From Gammaproteobacteria bacterium (GTDB lineage Bacteria; Pseudomonadota; Gammaproteobacteria; PS1; Pseudothioglobaceae): a stretch of 5,651 nucleotides of DNA. Below the pieces are notes generated by a model, which ran no database searches, was not told the DNA's origin, and was given only the letters and a program-made list of their open reading frames with translations. The stretch is from NCBI GenBank assembly GCA_015658965.1, contig DQNX01000021.1:1-5651 (forward strand). Reading direction: 5' to 3'. This document shows, piece after piece, positions 1 to 5,580 of the stretch. How positions within the stretch are numbered: the stretch's first letter is position 1; each line of letters opens with the position of its first letter. The position numbers were made by a program, and so were the translations under genes.

Positions 1-189
1 AAAAGTCCACTCATTGGATGAATACGAACGTGCTGGGTCTAAATGCTTTGGACGTGCTGAAAAAGAACTGTAAAGTGTGTTATCCAGTCTTTGCGTATCG
101 GGATACGGGTTATTCCAAGGCTCAGTACAGGCGCCCAATAAAGGTAAAACAACCCATATCAAAAGTTTTATATGTTTATAATTTGACAT
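1..189 (-). CDS. Peptide ABC transporter substrate-binding lipoprotein (family 5 SBP), N-terminal fragment
   Basis: This is the first 63 codons of a gene that continues past the left edge. It starts at the ATG at 189-187. The product begins with a lipoprotein signal peptide: basic N-terminus (K5, K8), hydrophobic stretch at about 9-20, and lipobox L18-G19-A20-C21, so Cys21 should be lipidated and the mature protein anchored to a membrane facing the periplasm. Residues 37-60 (NTLYSSF, then HLDPARSYSSNE) match the N-terminus of extracellular solute-binding proteins of oligopeptide and dipeptide importers (SBP_bac_5). Such proteins capture peptides and deliver them to an ABC permease. The assignment rests on this short motif only, so the ligand is unknown. 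The start is preceded by no clear Shine-Dalgarno. An in-frame GTG lies one codon upstream (192-190). The gene is divergent from fabI, and a peptide ABC operon next to fabI is also what I recall from Pseudomonas. Confidence 0.8.
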   Translation of the reverse strand, partial: MSNYKHIKLLIWVVLPLLGACTEPWNNPYPDTQRLDNTLYSSFSARPKHLDPARSYSSNEWTF

Positions 190-202
190 CACATTAATTA
201 TA
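177..202. promoter_or_regulatory. Candidate overlapping divergent promoters for fabI and the lipoprotein gene
   Basis: A perfect TATAAT lies on the plus strand at 177-182 and another on the minus strand at 197-202, facing each other. The plus box predicts a start near 189 and a fabI leader of about 31 nt. The minus box predicts a start near 190, right at the lipoprotein ATG, which would give an almost leaderless mRNA. Neither has a convincing -35 at 16-18 bp. A perfect TTGACA occurs at 183-188 on the plus strand, but no -10 box follows at proper spacing. In AT-rich DNA such boxes arise easily, so this is tentative. Confidence 0.35.
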
Positions 203-208
203 AATACT

Positions 209-215
209 TAAGGAG
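209..215 (+). promoter_or_regulatory. Shine-Dalgarno of fabI
   Basis: TAAGGAG lies 4 nt before the ATG at 220. It is a near-perfect anti-16S match and fixes the fabI start. It is the strongest ribosome binding site on the plus strand here. Confidence 0.85.
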
Positions 216-219
216 TCTT

Positions 220-1005
220 ATGGGTTTTTTAACAGGGAAAAAAGCACTCATTGTTGGTGTTGCGTCTAATCGATCTATTGCATGGGGTATTGCTGAGGCA
301 ATGGCCAAACAGGGTTGTGAAATTGCACTGACCTACCAAAATGAAAAATTAAAAAAACGCGTTGACAAATGTGCGGTTGTTTGTCATTCAGATATTGTTA
401 TCCCTTGCGACGTGGCTACCGATGAGAGTATCGAAAATGCCTTTACAGAGCTTAAAAATCATTGGGATAATTTTGATATTTTGGTGCATTCTGTCGCTTT
501 TGCACCGCGTGAGGCGCTTAATGGTAATTATATTGAGGCCACCACACGTGAAAACTTTGCTACGGCACATGACATCAGTTCTTATAGCTTTACCGCACTT
601 GCCAAAGCAGCAAGCCCAATGCTCAACGAAAATGGTGCGCTTTTAACCGTGAGCTATTTAGGTGCTATTCGTGCTATTCCAAACTACAATATCATGGGTG
701 TTGCCAAGGCCTCATTAGAAGCCAATGTTCGTTATATGGCAGCTGCAATGGGCCCTGAAAAGGGTATTCGTGTTAATGCAGTATCCGCCGGTCCAATTAA
801 AACATTGGCAGCCTCTGGTATTAAAGACTTTGGTAGATTGTTAGATTATGCGGCCGACTCATCAGCCCTCAAACGCAACGTTACCACTGAAGAGGTGGGT
901 AATGCAGCTGCCTTCTTGTGCTCAGATTTAGCCTCAGGCATTACCGGTGAAATTACTTATATTGACTCAGGTTACAGCTTCTACGACAAAGGCCCTGATT
1001 TATAA
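220..1005 (+). CDS. fabI: Enoyl-[acyl-carrier-protein] reductase (NADH), FabI
   Basis: This cytosolic enzyme reduces the trans-2-enoyl-ACP double bond, the last step of each type II fatty acid elongation cycle. The 261-residue product matches E. coli FabI (262) in length and can be aligned by eye almost without gaps. Visible are the Rossmann nucleotide loop G13-V-A-S-N-R-S-I, D64 in the CDVA strand, the catalytic set Y146, Y156 and K163 (SYLGA, NYNIMGVAK; same numbers as E. coli), and the AGPIKTLAASGIKDF substrate-loop segment at about 190-204. Position 93 is Ala where E. coli has Gly; this lies in the triclosan and diazaborine contact region, but Ala is normal in Staphylococcus FabI. The start is fixed by a strong Shine-Dalgarno 4 nt upstream. 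The gene appears monocistronic: divergent from the lipoprotein gene and convergent with ppiD, with a terminator 17 nt after its TAA stop. Confidence 0.97.
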   Translation: MGFLTGKKALIVGVASNRSIAWGIAEAMAKQGCEIALTYQNEKLKKRVDKCAVVCHSDIVIPCDVATDESIENAFTELKNHWDNFDILVHSVAFAPREALNGNYIEATTRENFATAHDISSYSFTALAKAASPMLNENGALLTVSYLGAIRAIPNYNIMGVAKASLEANVRYMAAAMGPEKGIRVNAVSAGPIKTLAASGIKDFGRLLDYAADSSALKRNVTTEEVGNAAAFLCSDLASGITGEITYIDSGYSFYDKGPDL

Positions 1006-1022
1006 ACCAATAAAACTTGACC

Positions 1023-1058
1023 AAAAAAAAGACCTGCTATATTTGCAGGTCTTTTTTT
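1023..1058. terminator. Bidirectional intrinsic terminator between fabI and ppiD
   Basis: The stem GACCTGC (1031-1037) and GCAGGTC (1045-1051) encloses a 7-nt loop. It is flanked by A8 on the left (1023-1030) and T7 on the right (1052-1058), so it forms a hairpin plus U-tract on both strands. It serves fabI reading right and ppiD reading left; ppiD's stop is at 1067-1069. Confidence 0.95.
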
Positions 1059-1066
1059 GTTTTAAG

Positions 1067-2908
1067 CTATAAATTTTCAGAAAAAACCTTTAGCTCTGCA
1101 TTTTTCCTTAGCGTTGTTAGGATGCTTTTAAATACTTCATCAGATTCAAGGTTTAACAAAGTACGTGCTAGGGCGTTACTTGGTGCATTATCAGAAGTCT
1201 TAACTTTTGACAACGCCATCACAATGGATTGACGTTTGTTTAAATCCTGTGCACTATAAGTTGTACTATTGCCGGGCTTAGGCAAAGCAAATACTTTATT
1301 AATAATCACTACATCTGCCTTGTCTGAATCACGTTTAACCCAACCAACTTTTTTCCATTTAAGTTGGTTTTTGTCCATCAATGCTTGCACTGCTTGGGTA
1401 TCACCCTTGGTAAGGGTTTCTGTAATTTGCCTGGCAATATTATCGATAAAGGTTTTTGCCAGCAGTGTGGTTAGGTGTGTGTTGATTTTGCCTTTAACTT
1501 CGTTAAATGATTTTTGTCGTTGTGCTAATTTATCCTTAACTCTGAGTACCACGACTCGATCACCAGATAACTCAATTGGCTCAGAGTTTTCACCTCTGTT
1601 AAACACCACACCACCATAGGCTGCATCAATAAATTTTTGCTCATACTGGGCGCTGTTTTGAGTAAAAAACTCAGACGTATTTAGCGTAAGACTCATTTGA
1701 TCTACTATTTCTTCCAAACTGACCTCGTAAGCCAAATTGGTCAGGTTTTCGGTTAAATCATACAGCGATGCCTGTGCTTTCGTTTGTTTATAGAGCTTGG
1801 TCAAACCATCACGTACAGACTCAAATGACTTGATTTGACCTACTTGAATGGCGTTTAGTTTAATCACATGATAGCCAAACTCTGTTTTAACTGGTGTGCT
1901 CACCTCGTCAGTTTTCATGCCAAATACTTTGGCTTCAAACTCAGGCATCATCACTCCTTTCGTAAAGAAGCCAAGATCACCACCAGCATCTTTTGAGCCT
2001 GTATCTTCAGAATGTGCGGCAGCCAGTTCCGAAAAGTTAGCACCTGAATTTAACTGAGTAATAAGCGCATTGGCTTGTTGCTCGGATGTCACCAAGATGT
2101 GTTGAGCTTGGCGCTCCTCTTCTGTGGTGAAGCGATTTTTCTCATCTTCATAAAAATTAAACAATTCATCGTCGTTAACTTGAATGGCTTTAGCGATTTG
2201 AGCTAACGACAACTCAACAAAATCAACCTTTAGCTTTTGCGGCTCAAAAAAAGATTCTTTTTGATTGTCATAAAAATCTTTAACGCTCTTGGATGCTACC
2301 TTTACTTTGTCTGAATAATCATTTGCATTCAACTGAATGTAATTAAACTCACGCTGTTGGTCGTTAAGTGCTTGTAAATTTTTCAATGCAGAAGGCGTTA
2401 CAAAAGCAGAATCTAATAAATTATATTTAATCTGGCTTTGGGTCAACTCGGCTAATTTGGTTGACTCGTACTTTATATCACTGTAACCATTAAGTGCTAA
2501 TAATTTTTTGTACCGCTCCAAAGAGAATTGGCCTTCAACCTTAAAGACATCATTAGATTGAATCAGCGCTTGTAATTCTTGGGCGGTTGTTGCATGCCCC
2601 ATCACTGTGGCAAGCTGGTTTAAAAGACGTCTGTTGATGATTGATTCGATGGTTGATTGCTTGAGCACACGGTCAAATTCAGCGGTGTATTTTTCACCTA
2701 ACTCTTGCTGAAGCTGTCTTTTCTTTGGATTGAACTCTAAGAGAAAATCTTTCTCAGAGACCTCTTCCCCGTCCACACTGGCAACGACAGCGCCTGAACT
2801 ATTAAAGTCAACACCATAAAGTGCCGTAATAATAAAAGTTAATGAAATTAATCCAACAATAATAATGGTAATTGGACCTTTGGTTTTGTTTTTAATAGTG
2901 CTTAACAT
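1067..2908 (-). CDS. ppiD: Membrane-anchored periplasmic chaperone / peptidyl-prolyl isomerase, PpiD
   Basis: PpiD is a periplasmic folding factor tethered to the inner membrane; in E. coli it works at the SecYEG translocon exit and helps newly exported proteins. This product has 613 residues (E. coli PpiD 623). A short basic N-terminus is followed by one membrane span at about 13-32, then a SurA-like helical chaperone region to about 240, a parvulin domain at about 266-353, and a C-terminal helical part. The parvulin motifs are complete: QAQHILV with H270, HSED with D302, GGDLGFF at 309-315, MPEF with F324, and TEFGYHVIKL with F344 and H347. These are the residues expected of an active isomerase, whereas the E. 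coli PpiD domain is reported inactive. No good Shine-Dalgarno precedes the ATG, but the membrane anchor directly follows it, so the start is sound. Its position downstream of hupB is the classic gammaproteobacterial arrangement. Confidence 0.95.
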   Translation of the reverse strand: MLSTIKNKTKGPITIIIVGLISLTFIITALYGVDFNSSGAVVASVDGEEVSEKDFLLEFNPKKRQLQQELGEKYTAEFDRVLKQSTIESIINRRLLNQLATVMGHATTAQELQALIQSNDVFKVEGQFSLERYKKLLALNGYSDIKYESTKLAELTQSQIKYNLLDSAFVTPSALKNLQALNDQQREFNYIQLNANDYSDKVKVASKSVKDFYDNQKESFFEPQKLKVDFVELSLAQIAKAIQVNDDELFNFYEDEKNRFTTEEERQAQHILVTSEQQANALITQLNSGANFSELAAAHSEDTGSKDAGGDLGFFTKGVMMPEFEAKVFGMKTDEVSTPVKTEFGYHVIKLNAIQVGQIKSFESVRDGLTKLYKQTKAQASLYDLTENLTNLAYEVSLEEIVDQMSLTLNTSEFFTQNSAQYEQKFIDAAYGGVVFNRGENSEPIELSGDRVVVLRVKDKLAQRQKSFNEVKGKINTHLTTLLAKTFIDNIARQITETLTKGDTQAVQALMDKNQLKWKKVGWVKRDSDKADVVIINKVFALPKPGNSTTYSAQDLNKRQSIVMALSKVKTSDNAPSNALARTLLNLESDEVFKSILTTLRKNAELKVFSENL

Positions 2909-2951
2909 AGTGATAGTGTTGATAGCCTGTACGCTAAAGCGACTAAAGCCA

Positions 2952-2965
2952 TTTTATTAATAAAA
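2952..2965. repeat. 14-bp AT palindrome in the ppiD leader
   Basis: TTTTATTAATAAAA is a perfect palindrome. It falls immediately downstream of the candidate ppiD -10 box, near the predicted start of transcription. It could form a weak 5' hairpin or be a protein site, but in DNA this AT-rich it may be chance. Confidence 0.4.
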
Positions 2966-2972
2966 AATAAGA

Positions 2973-3002
2973 ATTATAAACGAAAAGTTCCACATATTTA
3001 AG
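2973..3002 (-). promoter_or_regulatory. ppiD: Candidate ppiD promoter
   Basis: On the minus strand a perfect TATAAT occupies 2978-2973. CTTAAA at 3002-2997, 18 bp upstream, is the best -35 and matches only 3 of 6 positions. The predicted start is near 2966, giving a leader of about 58 nt. The 152-nt space between tRNA-Asp and ppiD (2909-3060) otherwise holds only the palindrome above and a weak ACCA/TGGT hairpin just after the tRNA. I see no small gene there. Confidence 0.45.
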
Positions 3003-3060
3003 TGGCTTTGTAAGATGAATTTATTTAGATGAAAATTGAAGACCACAACAAAAATGGTTA

Positions 3061-3137
<77 letters not shown>

Positions 3138-3147
3138 GAATTTTTTT

Positions 3148-3223
3148 TGGTGGGCGCTACAAGACTTGAACTTGTGACCCTCGCCTTGTAAGGGCGATGC
3201 TCTCCCAACTGAGCTAAGCGCCC
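3148..3223 (-). tRNA. tRNA-Val (anticodon UAC)
   Basis: A 76-nt cloverleaf is present on the minus strand. The acceptor GGGCGCT pairs with AGCGCCC, the discriminator is A, and CCA is encoded. The anticodon stem is TCGCC and GGCGA around the loop CTTACAA, giving TAC (UAC). The D arm is typical, with AGCTCAGTTGGGAGAGC. The T arm is ACAAG-TTCAAGT-CTTGT. Its first base directly abuts the T10 run of the preceding terminator. Confidence 0.97.
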
Positions 3224-3253
3224 AAAAAAAAAACTAGTACTTAAGTAAGTACC
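3224..3253 (-). terminator. Intrinsic terminator after hupB, also the predicted 5' end of the tRNA transcript
   Basis: On the minus strand GTACTT and AAGTAC (3252-3237) pair around a 4-nt loop, with a G-U pair adding a seventh base pair. After TAG comes a T10 run (3233-3224), which ends exactly at tRNA-Val. The hairpin starts 23 nt after the hupB stop. The stem is AU-rich, so strength is moderate. Confidence 0.75.
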
Positions 3254-3259
3254 GGGCTT

Positions 3260-3288
3260 ATTATACTCAAGTAAATTACTTATTTACA
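3260..3288 (-). promoter_or_regulatory. Candidate promoter of the tRNA-Val/tRNA-Asp operon
   Basis: A perfect TATAAT lies at 3265-3260 on the minus strand, followed by AAGCCC, a GC-rich discriminator typical of stringently controlled stable-RNA promoters. The best -35 at 17 bp, TGTAAA (3288-3283), is weak (3 of 6) and lies inside the last codons of hupB. The predicted start is about 3253, at the base of the terminator hairpin. Confidence 0.6.
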
Positions 3289-3551
3289 GATTCTTTGAGT
3301 AATTTACCGGCTTTAAATGCTGGCACTTTTGAAGCCTTGATTTGAATCGCTGCACCTGTTTGTGGATTACGGCCTGTGCGTGCTGCACGATCTCTTACTA
3401 AAAAGCTACCGAAGCCAGTAATTGCGACGTTGTCACCACCTGCTAATGCACCAGTGATTGCACTTGTTGTTGCGTCTAATGCGCGAGCTGCGTCTGCCTT
3501 AGTTAGGCCTGAATTCTCGGCAATTGCTGCGACTAAATCTGATTTGTTCAT
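3276..3551 (-). CDS. hupB: DNA-binding protein HU (beta-type)
   Basis: HU is a small dimeric nucleoid protein that bends DNA without sequence specificity and shapes the chromosome. The product is 91 residues; HU proteins are usually about 90. An N-terminal helical dimerisation region (1-45) starts MNKSDLV. The bacterial histone-like signature follows at about 46-65, including GFGSF and the arm-tip R61-N62-P63 whose proline intercalates into DNA. The C-terminus, with VPAFKAGKLLK, is typical. IHF is less likely because the flank is HU-like and the gene sits upstream of ppiD, as hupB does in E. coli. A good Shine-Dalgarno, AGGGGA (3564-3559), lies 7 nt before the ATG. The gene has its own strong promoter and a terminator-like hairpin at each end, so it is probably transcribed alone. 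Confidence 0.96.
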   Translation of the reverse strand: MNKSDLVAAIAENSGLTKADAARALDATTSAITGALAGGDNVAITGFGSFLVRDRAARTGRNPQTGAAIQIKASKVPAFKAGKLLKESVNK

Positions 3552-3588
3552 ATTTTATTCCCCTGTATCGTAAATATTATTTTCTATT

Positions 3589-3621
3589 AAAAAAACGAAG
3601 CCTTAGTAAATAAGCTTTCCG
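3589..3621 (-). terminator. Hairpin plus U7 in the hupB leader; probable ccm terminator or attenuator
   Basis: On the minus strand AAGCTTA (3617-3611) pairs with TAAGGCTT (3605-3598) with one bulged G and a 5-nt loop. CG and a T7 run (3595-3589) follow. The ccm operon has no other terminator-like structure between its stop (3691) and hupB, so this may end ccm transcripts. It lies downstream of the hupB promoter, at the predicted 5' end of hupB mRNA. The stem is weak and has a bulge. Confidence 0.55.
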
Positions 3622-3624
3622 TGA

Positions 3625-3652
3625 ATTATCCATCAAAAAACCTTGCTGTCAA
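3625..3652 (-). promoter_or_regulatory. hupB: hupB promoter (sigma-70 type)
   Basis: The minus strand carries TTGACA (3652-3647), a 16-bp spacer, and GATAAT (3630-3625), a match at 11 of 12 consensus positions. The predicted start is near 3618, giving a leader of about 67 nt. This is the best promoter in the window and fits the high expression of HU. Confidence 0.8.
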
Positions 3653-3690
3653 TAGCTTTTCGTAAAAATATGTCGGATTACTATCTTTTG

Positions 3691-4260
3691 CTAATACCTT
3701 ATTTTTTTTGGTTGGTTAATTAAAGGAAGAATGTCGTCTTTCCAAATACGTGGTGTAATCTCGCCCATGTGCTTAAATATAATCACACCTTTATCATTAA
3801 CTAAAAAAGTCTCAGGCACTCTATACACGCCTAACTCTAGGCCTAATTTTCCTACATCATCAAAGACAACAAAATCAAATGGGTTACCGCGCATACTTAA
3901 AAAACAATCACCAAAATTGGTGTGGTCCCGATCTACCTCAACACAACCACTCAATTTTTTTTTATCTTTATAGTTAATGCCCATCATTTGCACTGAGTTA
4001 GATTTAGCGATATTGATTAACATTTTATGCTCTACATGACAAGTGGCACACCAAGATGCCCAAACATTCACCAATGAAAACTTATCTTTTAATCTGTCTT
4101 GGGTAAAGAATTTTTCTCCCGTATGAAAATCTACCACTTCAAGACTGGGGAAATTTTTGCCAATTAAAGGCGAAGGCAGTTTTTTGGTGTCGCGCCCCAA
4201 GCCATCTAACAAAAAGTAAGCAAGTACAATAAATAAAACTAATGGTAAAAATTTACCCAC
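3691..4260 (-). CDS. ccmG: Cytochrome c maturation thiol:disulfide reductase CcmG (DsbE)
   Basis: CcmG is a membrane-anchored periplasmic thioredoxin that keeps the CXXCH thiols of apocytochrome c, or the CcmH carrier, reduced for haem attachment. The 189-residue product has an N-terminal membrane anchor at about 4-19, then a thioredoxin fold. The active site is W70-C71-A-T-C74 followed by E77, and the family motif VPETF has cis-Pro149. GINYKD (94-99) and LGLELGVY (139-146) also match CcmG rather than DsbA or TlpA. Compared with my memory of E. coli CcmG, the segment between NYKD and GNPF is about 13 residues longer and carries two extra cysteines, C106 and C119; an A9 tract lies at its start. 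The start is GTG at 4260, overlapping ccmE by 8 nt with no clear Shine-Dalgarno, so translation is probably coupled. The next Met is at residue 80, inside the fold. Confidence 0.93.
   Translation of the reverse strand: MGKFLPLVLFIVLAYFLLDGLGRDTKKLPSPLIGKNFPSLEVVDFHTGEKFFTQDRLKDKFSLVNVWASWCATCHVEHKMLINIAKSNSVQMMGINYKDKKKLSGCVEVDRDHTNFGDCFLSMRGNPFDFVVFDDVGKLGLELGVYRVPETFLVNDKGVIIFKHMGEITPRIWKDDILPLINQPKKIRY
3909..3922. repeat. Short inverted repeat inside the CcmG insertion
   Basis: CACCAA and TTGGTG form a 6-bp inverted repeat separated by AA. It encodes part of the extra segment of CcmG (residues about 113-117). It is short and may be chance, but it marks the region where the protein departs from its family. 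Confidence 0.4.
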
Positions 4261-4678
4261 CAGATTTTTTAGCTTTCTCTAAAGCATCAGCCACTTCAGG
4301 TGGCATGTAGTTTTCATCATGCTTAGCAAGCACTTCTGTTGCTACAAAGGTTCCGTTAACCAATGAGCCGGTGGTAATAATACCCTGACCTTCTCTAAAT
4401 AAATCTGGCAAGATGCCGGTATATTCAATGTTAAATTTATTTTTATTGTCAGTCACATCGAAGTTTACCTTCATGTCTTTGCGTCTCACACTGTCTTTAG
4501 CCACCAAACCGCCCAGGCGAAAACTTTTGCCCAGTGGTGCCTTACCCTCTGCCACTTCTGTCGGTGAATAAAAATAGTTGGTATTACTGCCTAACGCCTG
4601 AAATAATAAAGTAATGGCTAGTACAGCGCCTGCTATCAGCAAAGCCACAAACACCATTCTATTTTGTCTTTTAGTCAT
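4253..4678 (-). CDS. ccmE: Cytochrome c maturation haem chaperone CcmE
   Basis: CcmE binds haem covalently in the periplasm after loading by CcmC, then carries it to the ligation complex. The 141-residue product has one N-terminal membrane span at about 9-28, followed by an OB-fold beta-barrel. Recognisable family parts are FYSPTEV (36-42), the G-rich strand at about 50-58 (GKSFRLGGL), YTGILPDLFREGQG (86-99) and the haem motif H120-D-E-N-Y124. H120 is the covalent haem attachment residue and Y124 the axial ligand of the HxxxY type, equivalent to H130 and Y134 of E. coli. The tail after MPPEV is short and charged. The ATG directly follows the ccmD stop, with AAGAGG (4691-4686) 7 nt upstream inside ccmD. 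ccmG overlaps its 3' end. Confidence 0.96.
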   Translation of the reverse strand: MTKRQNRMVFVALLIAGAVLAITLLFQALGSNTNYFYSPTEVAEGKAPLGKSFRLGGLVAKDSVRRKDMKVNFDVTDNKNKFNIEYTGILPDLFREGQGIITTGSLVNGTFVATEVLAKHDENYMPPEVADALEKAKKSGG

Positions 4679-4840
4679 CTATTTACCTCTTGAGTATTTA
4701 ATACGTAATTGTATCATTGTGTTTTTATGCGTGGTTTGAGTTCTGACAAACAGAATAGCAATAATAACAAAGGTTAAAAAATAACAAAACCAAATGTAGT
4801 AGGCGTACTTATCAAACGACAATAAAGAGAGCAGTTCCAT
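4679..4840 (-). CDS. ccmD: Cytochrome c maturation small membrane protein CcmD
   Basis: CcmD is a small inner-membrane protein that joins CcmC and CcmE and helps release haem-loaded CcmE from CcmC. This ORF of 53 codons fills exactly the space between ccmC and ccmE. Its ATG overlaps the ccmC stop (TAATG) and its TAG is directly followed by the ccmE ATG. The product has the CcmD pattern FDKYAYYIWFCYFLTF (9-24), an aromatic run leading into a single membrane span at about 14-32, then a basic tail (R33 onward). A strong GGAGGA lies 6 nt before the start. CcmD proteins are poorly conserved, so the call combines position, size and this aromatic motif. Confidence 0.9.
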   Translation of the reverse strand: MELLSLLSFDKYAYYIWFCYFLTFVIIAILFVRTQTTHKNTMIQLRIKYSRGK

Positions 4841-5580
4841 TATTTATCCTCCGCCATCACAATCGCCTTAACCCAACGAGAATTTTGCTCTCTAACAAGT
4901 ATCTCGTCTCTTGCACGCATTAACACCAAAGCACCGTACAAAAACTTAAAGGCAAAACTCATTAACATGAGCGCAATGAACATGTCTATTTGCATGGAAA
5001 CTTTGGTCACACTCACGCTTGAACCTTGATGCAAACTGTTCCACCATTCAACTGAATAATAAATAATCGGAATATTAACCAAGCCCACAATCGCTAAAAC
5101 TGCAGAAGCCTTGGAAGCTGTTTTAGGGTTGTCAAATGCATTGTTGAGTGACATATAAGCCAAATATAAAAACAGCAAGATAAGCTCGGAAGTTAAACGC
5201 GCATCCCAAACCCACCAAGTGCCCCACATTGGTTTACCCCATACTGCGCCTGTAACTAACGCTAAAAAAGTGAAGGCTACCCCAATTGGCGCTGAAACTG
5301 ATGCCACCACATTGGCGAGTTTGATTTGCCAAATCAGGCCAATCGCGCCACTAATTGCCATGACCACATAAATAAATAAACTCATCCAGGCAGCGGGCAC
5401 ATGCACATACATAATACGCACGCTGTCGCCCTGCTGATAGTCAGGTGGAGAGACAATCAAACCCCAATACAAACCCACCAAAGTTAAGGCAATAAACGGG
5501 TACAAAAACCAAGGAATAAGTTTTTCGCTAATTCGGTAAAAATTTTGTGGTGAGGCAAATGCCTGGATCCATTTCCACAT
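4840..5580 (-). CDS. ccmC: Cytochrome c maturation haem-handling protein CcmC
   Basis: CcmC is an inner-membrane protein that binds haem at its periplasmic face and attaches it to CcmE. The 246-residue product (E. coli 245) has six hydrophobic spans at about 23-43, 58-83, 94-112, 128-146, 158-175 and 197-220. The tryptophan-rich haem motif between spans 3 and 4 is intact (W114, W119, W122, W123, W125, D126). Both haem-ligand histidines are present, H60 (YVHVPAAW) and H184 (NSLHQGSS), with the same numbers as E. coli. CcmF has the same motif but is far longer. The N-terminus MWKWIQAFASP supports the ATG at 5580, although no good Shine-Dalgarno precedes it. It is the first ccm gene visible here and shares the stop/start overlap with ccmD. 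Confidence 0.97.
   Translation of the reverse strand: MWKWIQAFASPQNFYRISEKLIPWFLYPFIALTLVGLYWGLIVSPPDYQQGDSVRIMYVHVPAAWMSLFIYVVMAISGAIGLIWQIKLANVVASVSAPIGVAFTFLALVTGAVWGKPMWGTWWVWDARLTSELILLFLYLAYMSLNNAFDNPKTASKASAVLAIVGLVNIPIIYYSVEWWNSLHQGSSVSVTKVSMQIDMFIALMLMSFAFKFLYGALVLMRARDEILVREQNSRWVKAIVMAEDK
4847..4852 (-). promoter_or_regulatory. ccmD: Shine-Dalgarno of ccmD
   Basis: GGAGGA on the minus strand, inside the last codons of ccmC, lies 6 nt before the ccmD ATG. It supports this 53-codon gene and its start as real. Confidence 0.85.

Noticed and set aside
183..188. Perfect TTGACA on the plus strand as a fabI -35 box
   Set aside because: At 15-18 bp spacing the downstream hexamers (around 204-212) do not resemble a -10, and they overlap the Shine-Dalgarno.
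3..197. Open plus-strand frame at the left edge, plus a second short frame ending at 73
   Set aside because: Both are antisense to the lipoprotein gene, whose signal peptide, lipobox and SBP motif make the minus strand far more convincing.
362..646. 94-codon plus-strand ORF inside fabI
   Set aside because: It is an out-of-frame shadow of a clearly conserved gene, with no ribosome binding site and no recognisable motif.
1017..1232. 71-codon plus-strand ORF downstream of fabI
   Set aside because: It spans the terminator hairpin and the 3' end of ppiD on the other strand; its sequence is a by-product of both.
1269..1619. 116-codon plus-strand ORF antisense to ppiD
   Set aside because: It has no Shine-Dalgarno or family motif, and PpiD is intact across the region.
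3731..3973. 80-codon plus-strand ORF antisense to ccmG
   Set aside because: It is a shadow of CcmG, with low-complexity composition and no start signal.
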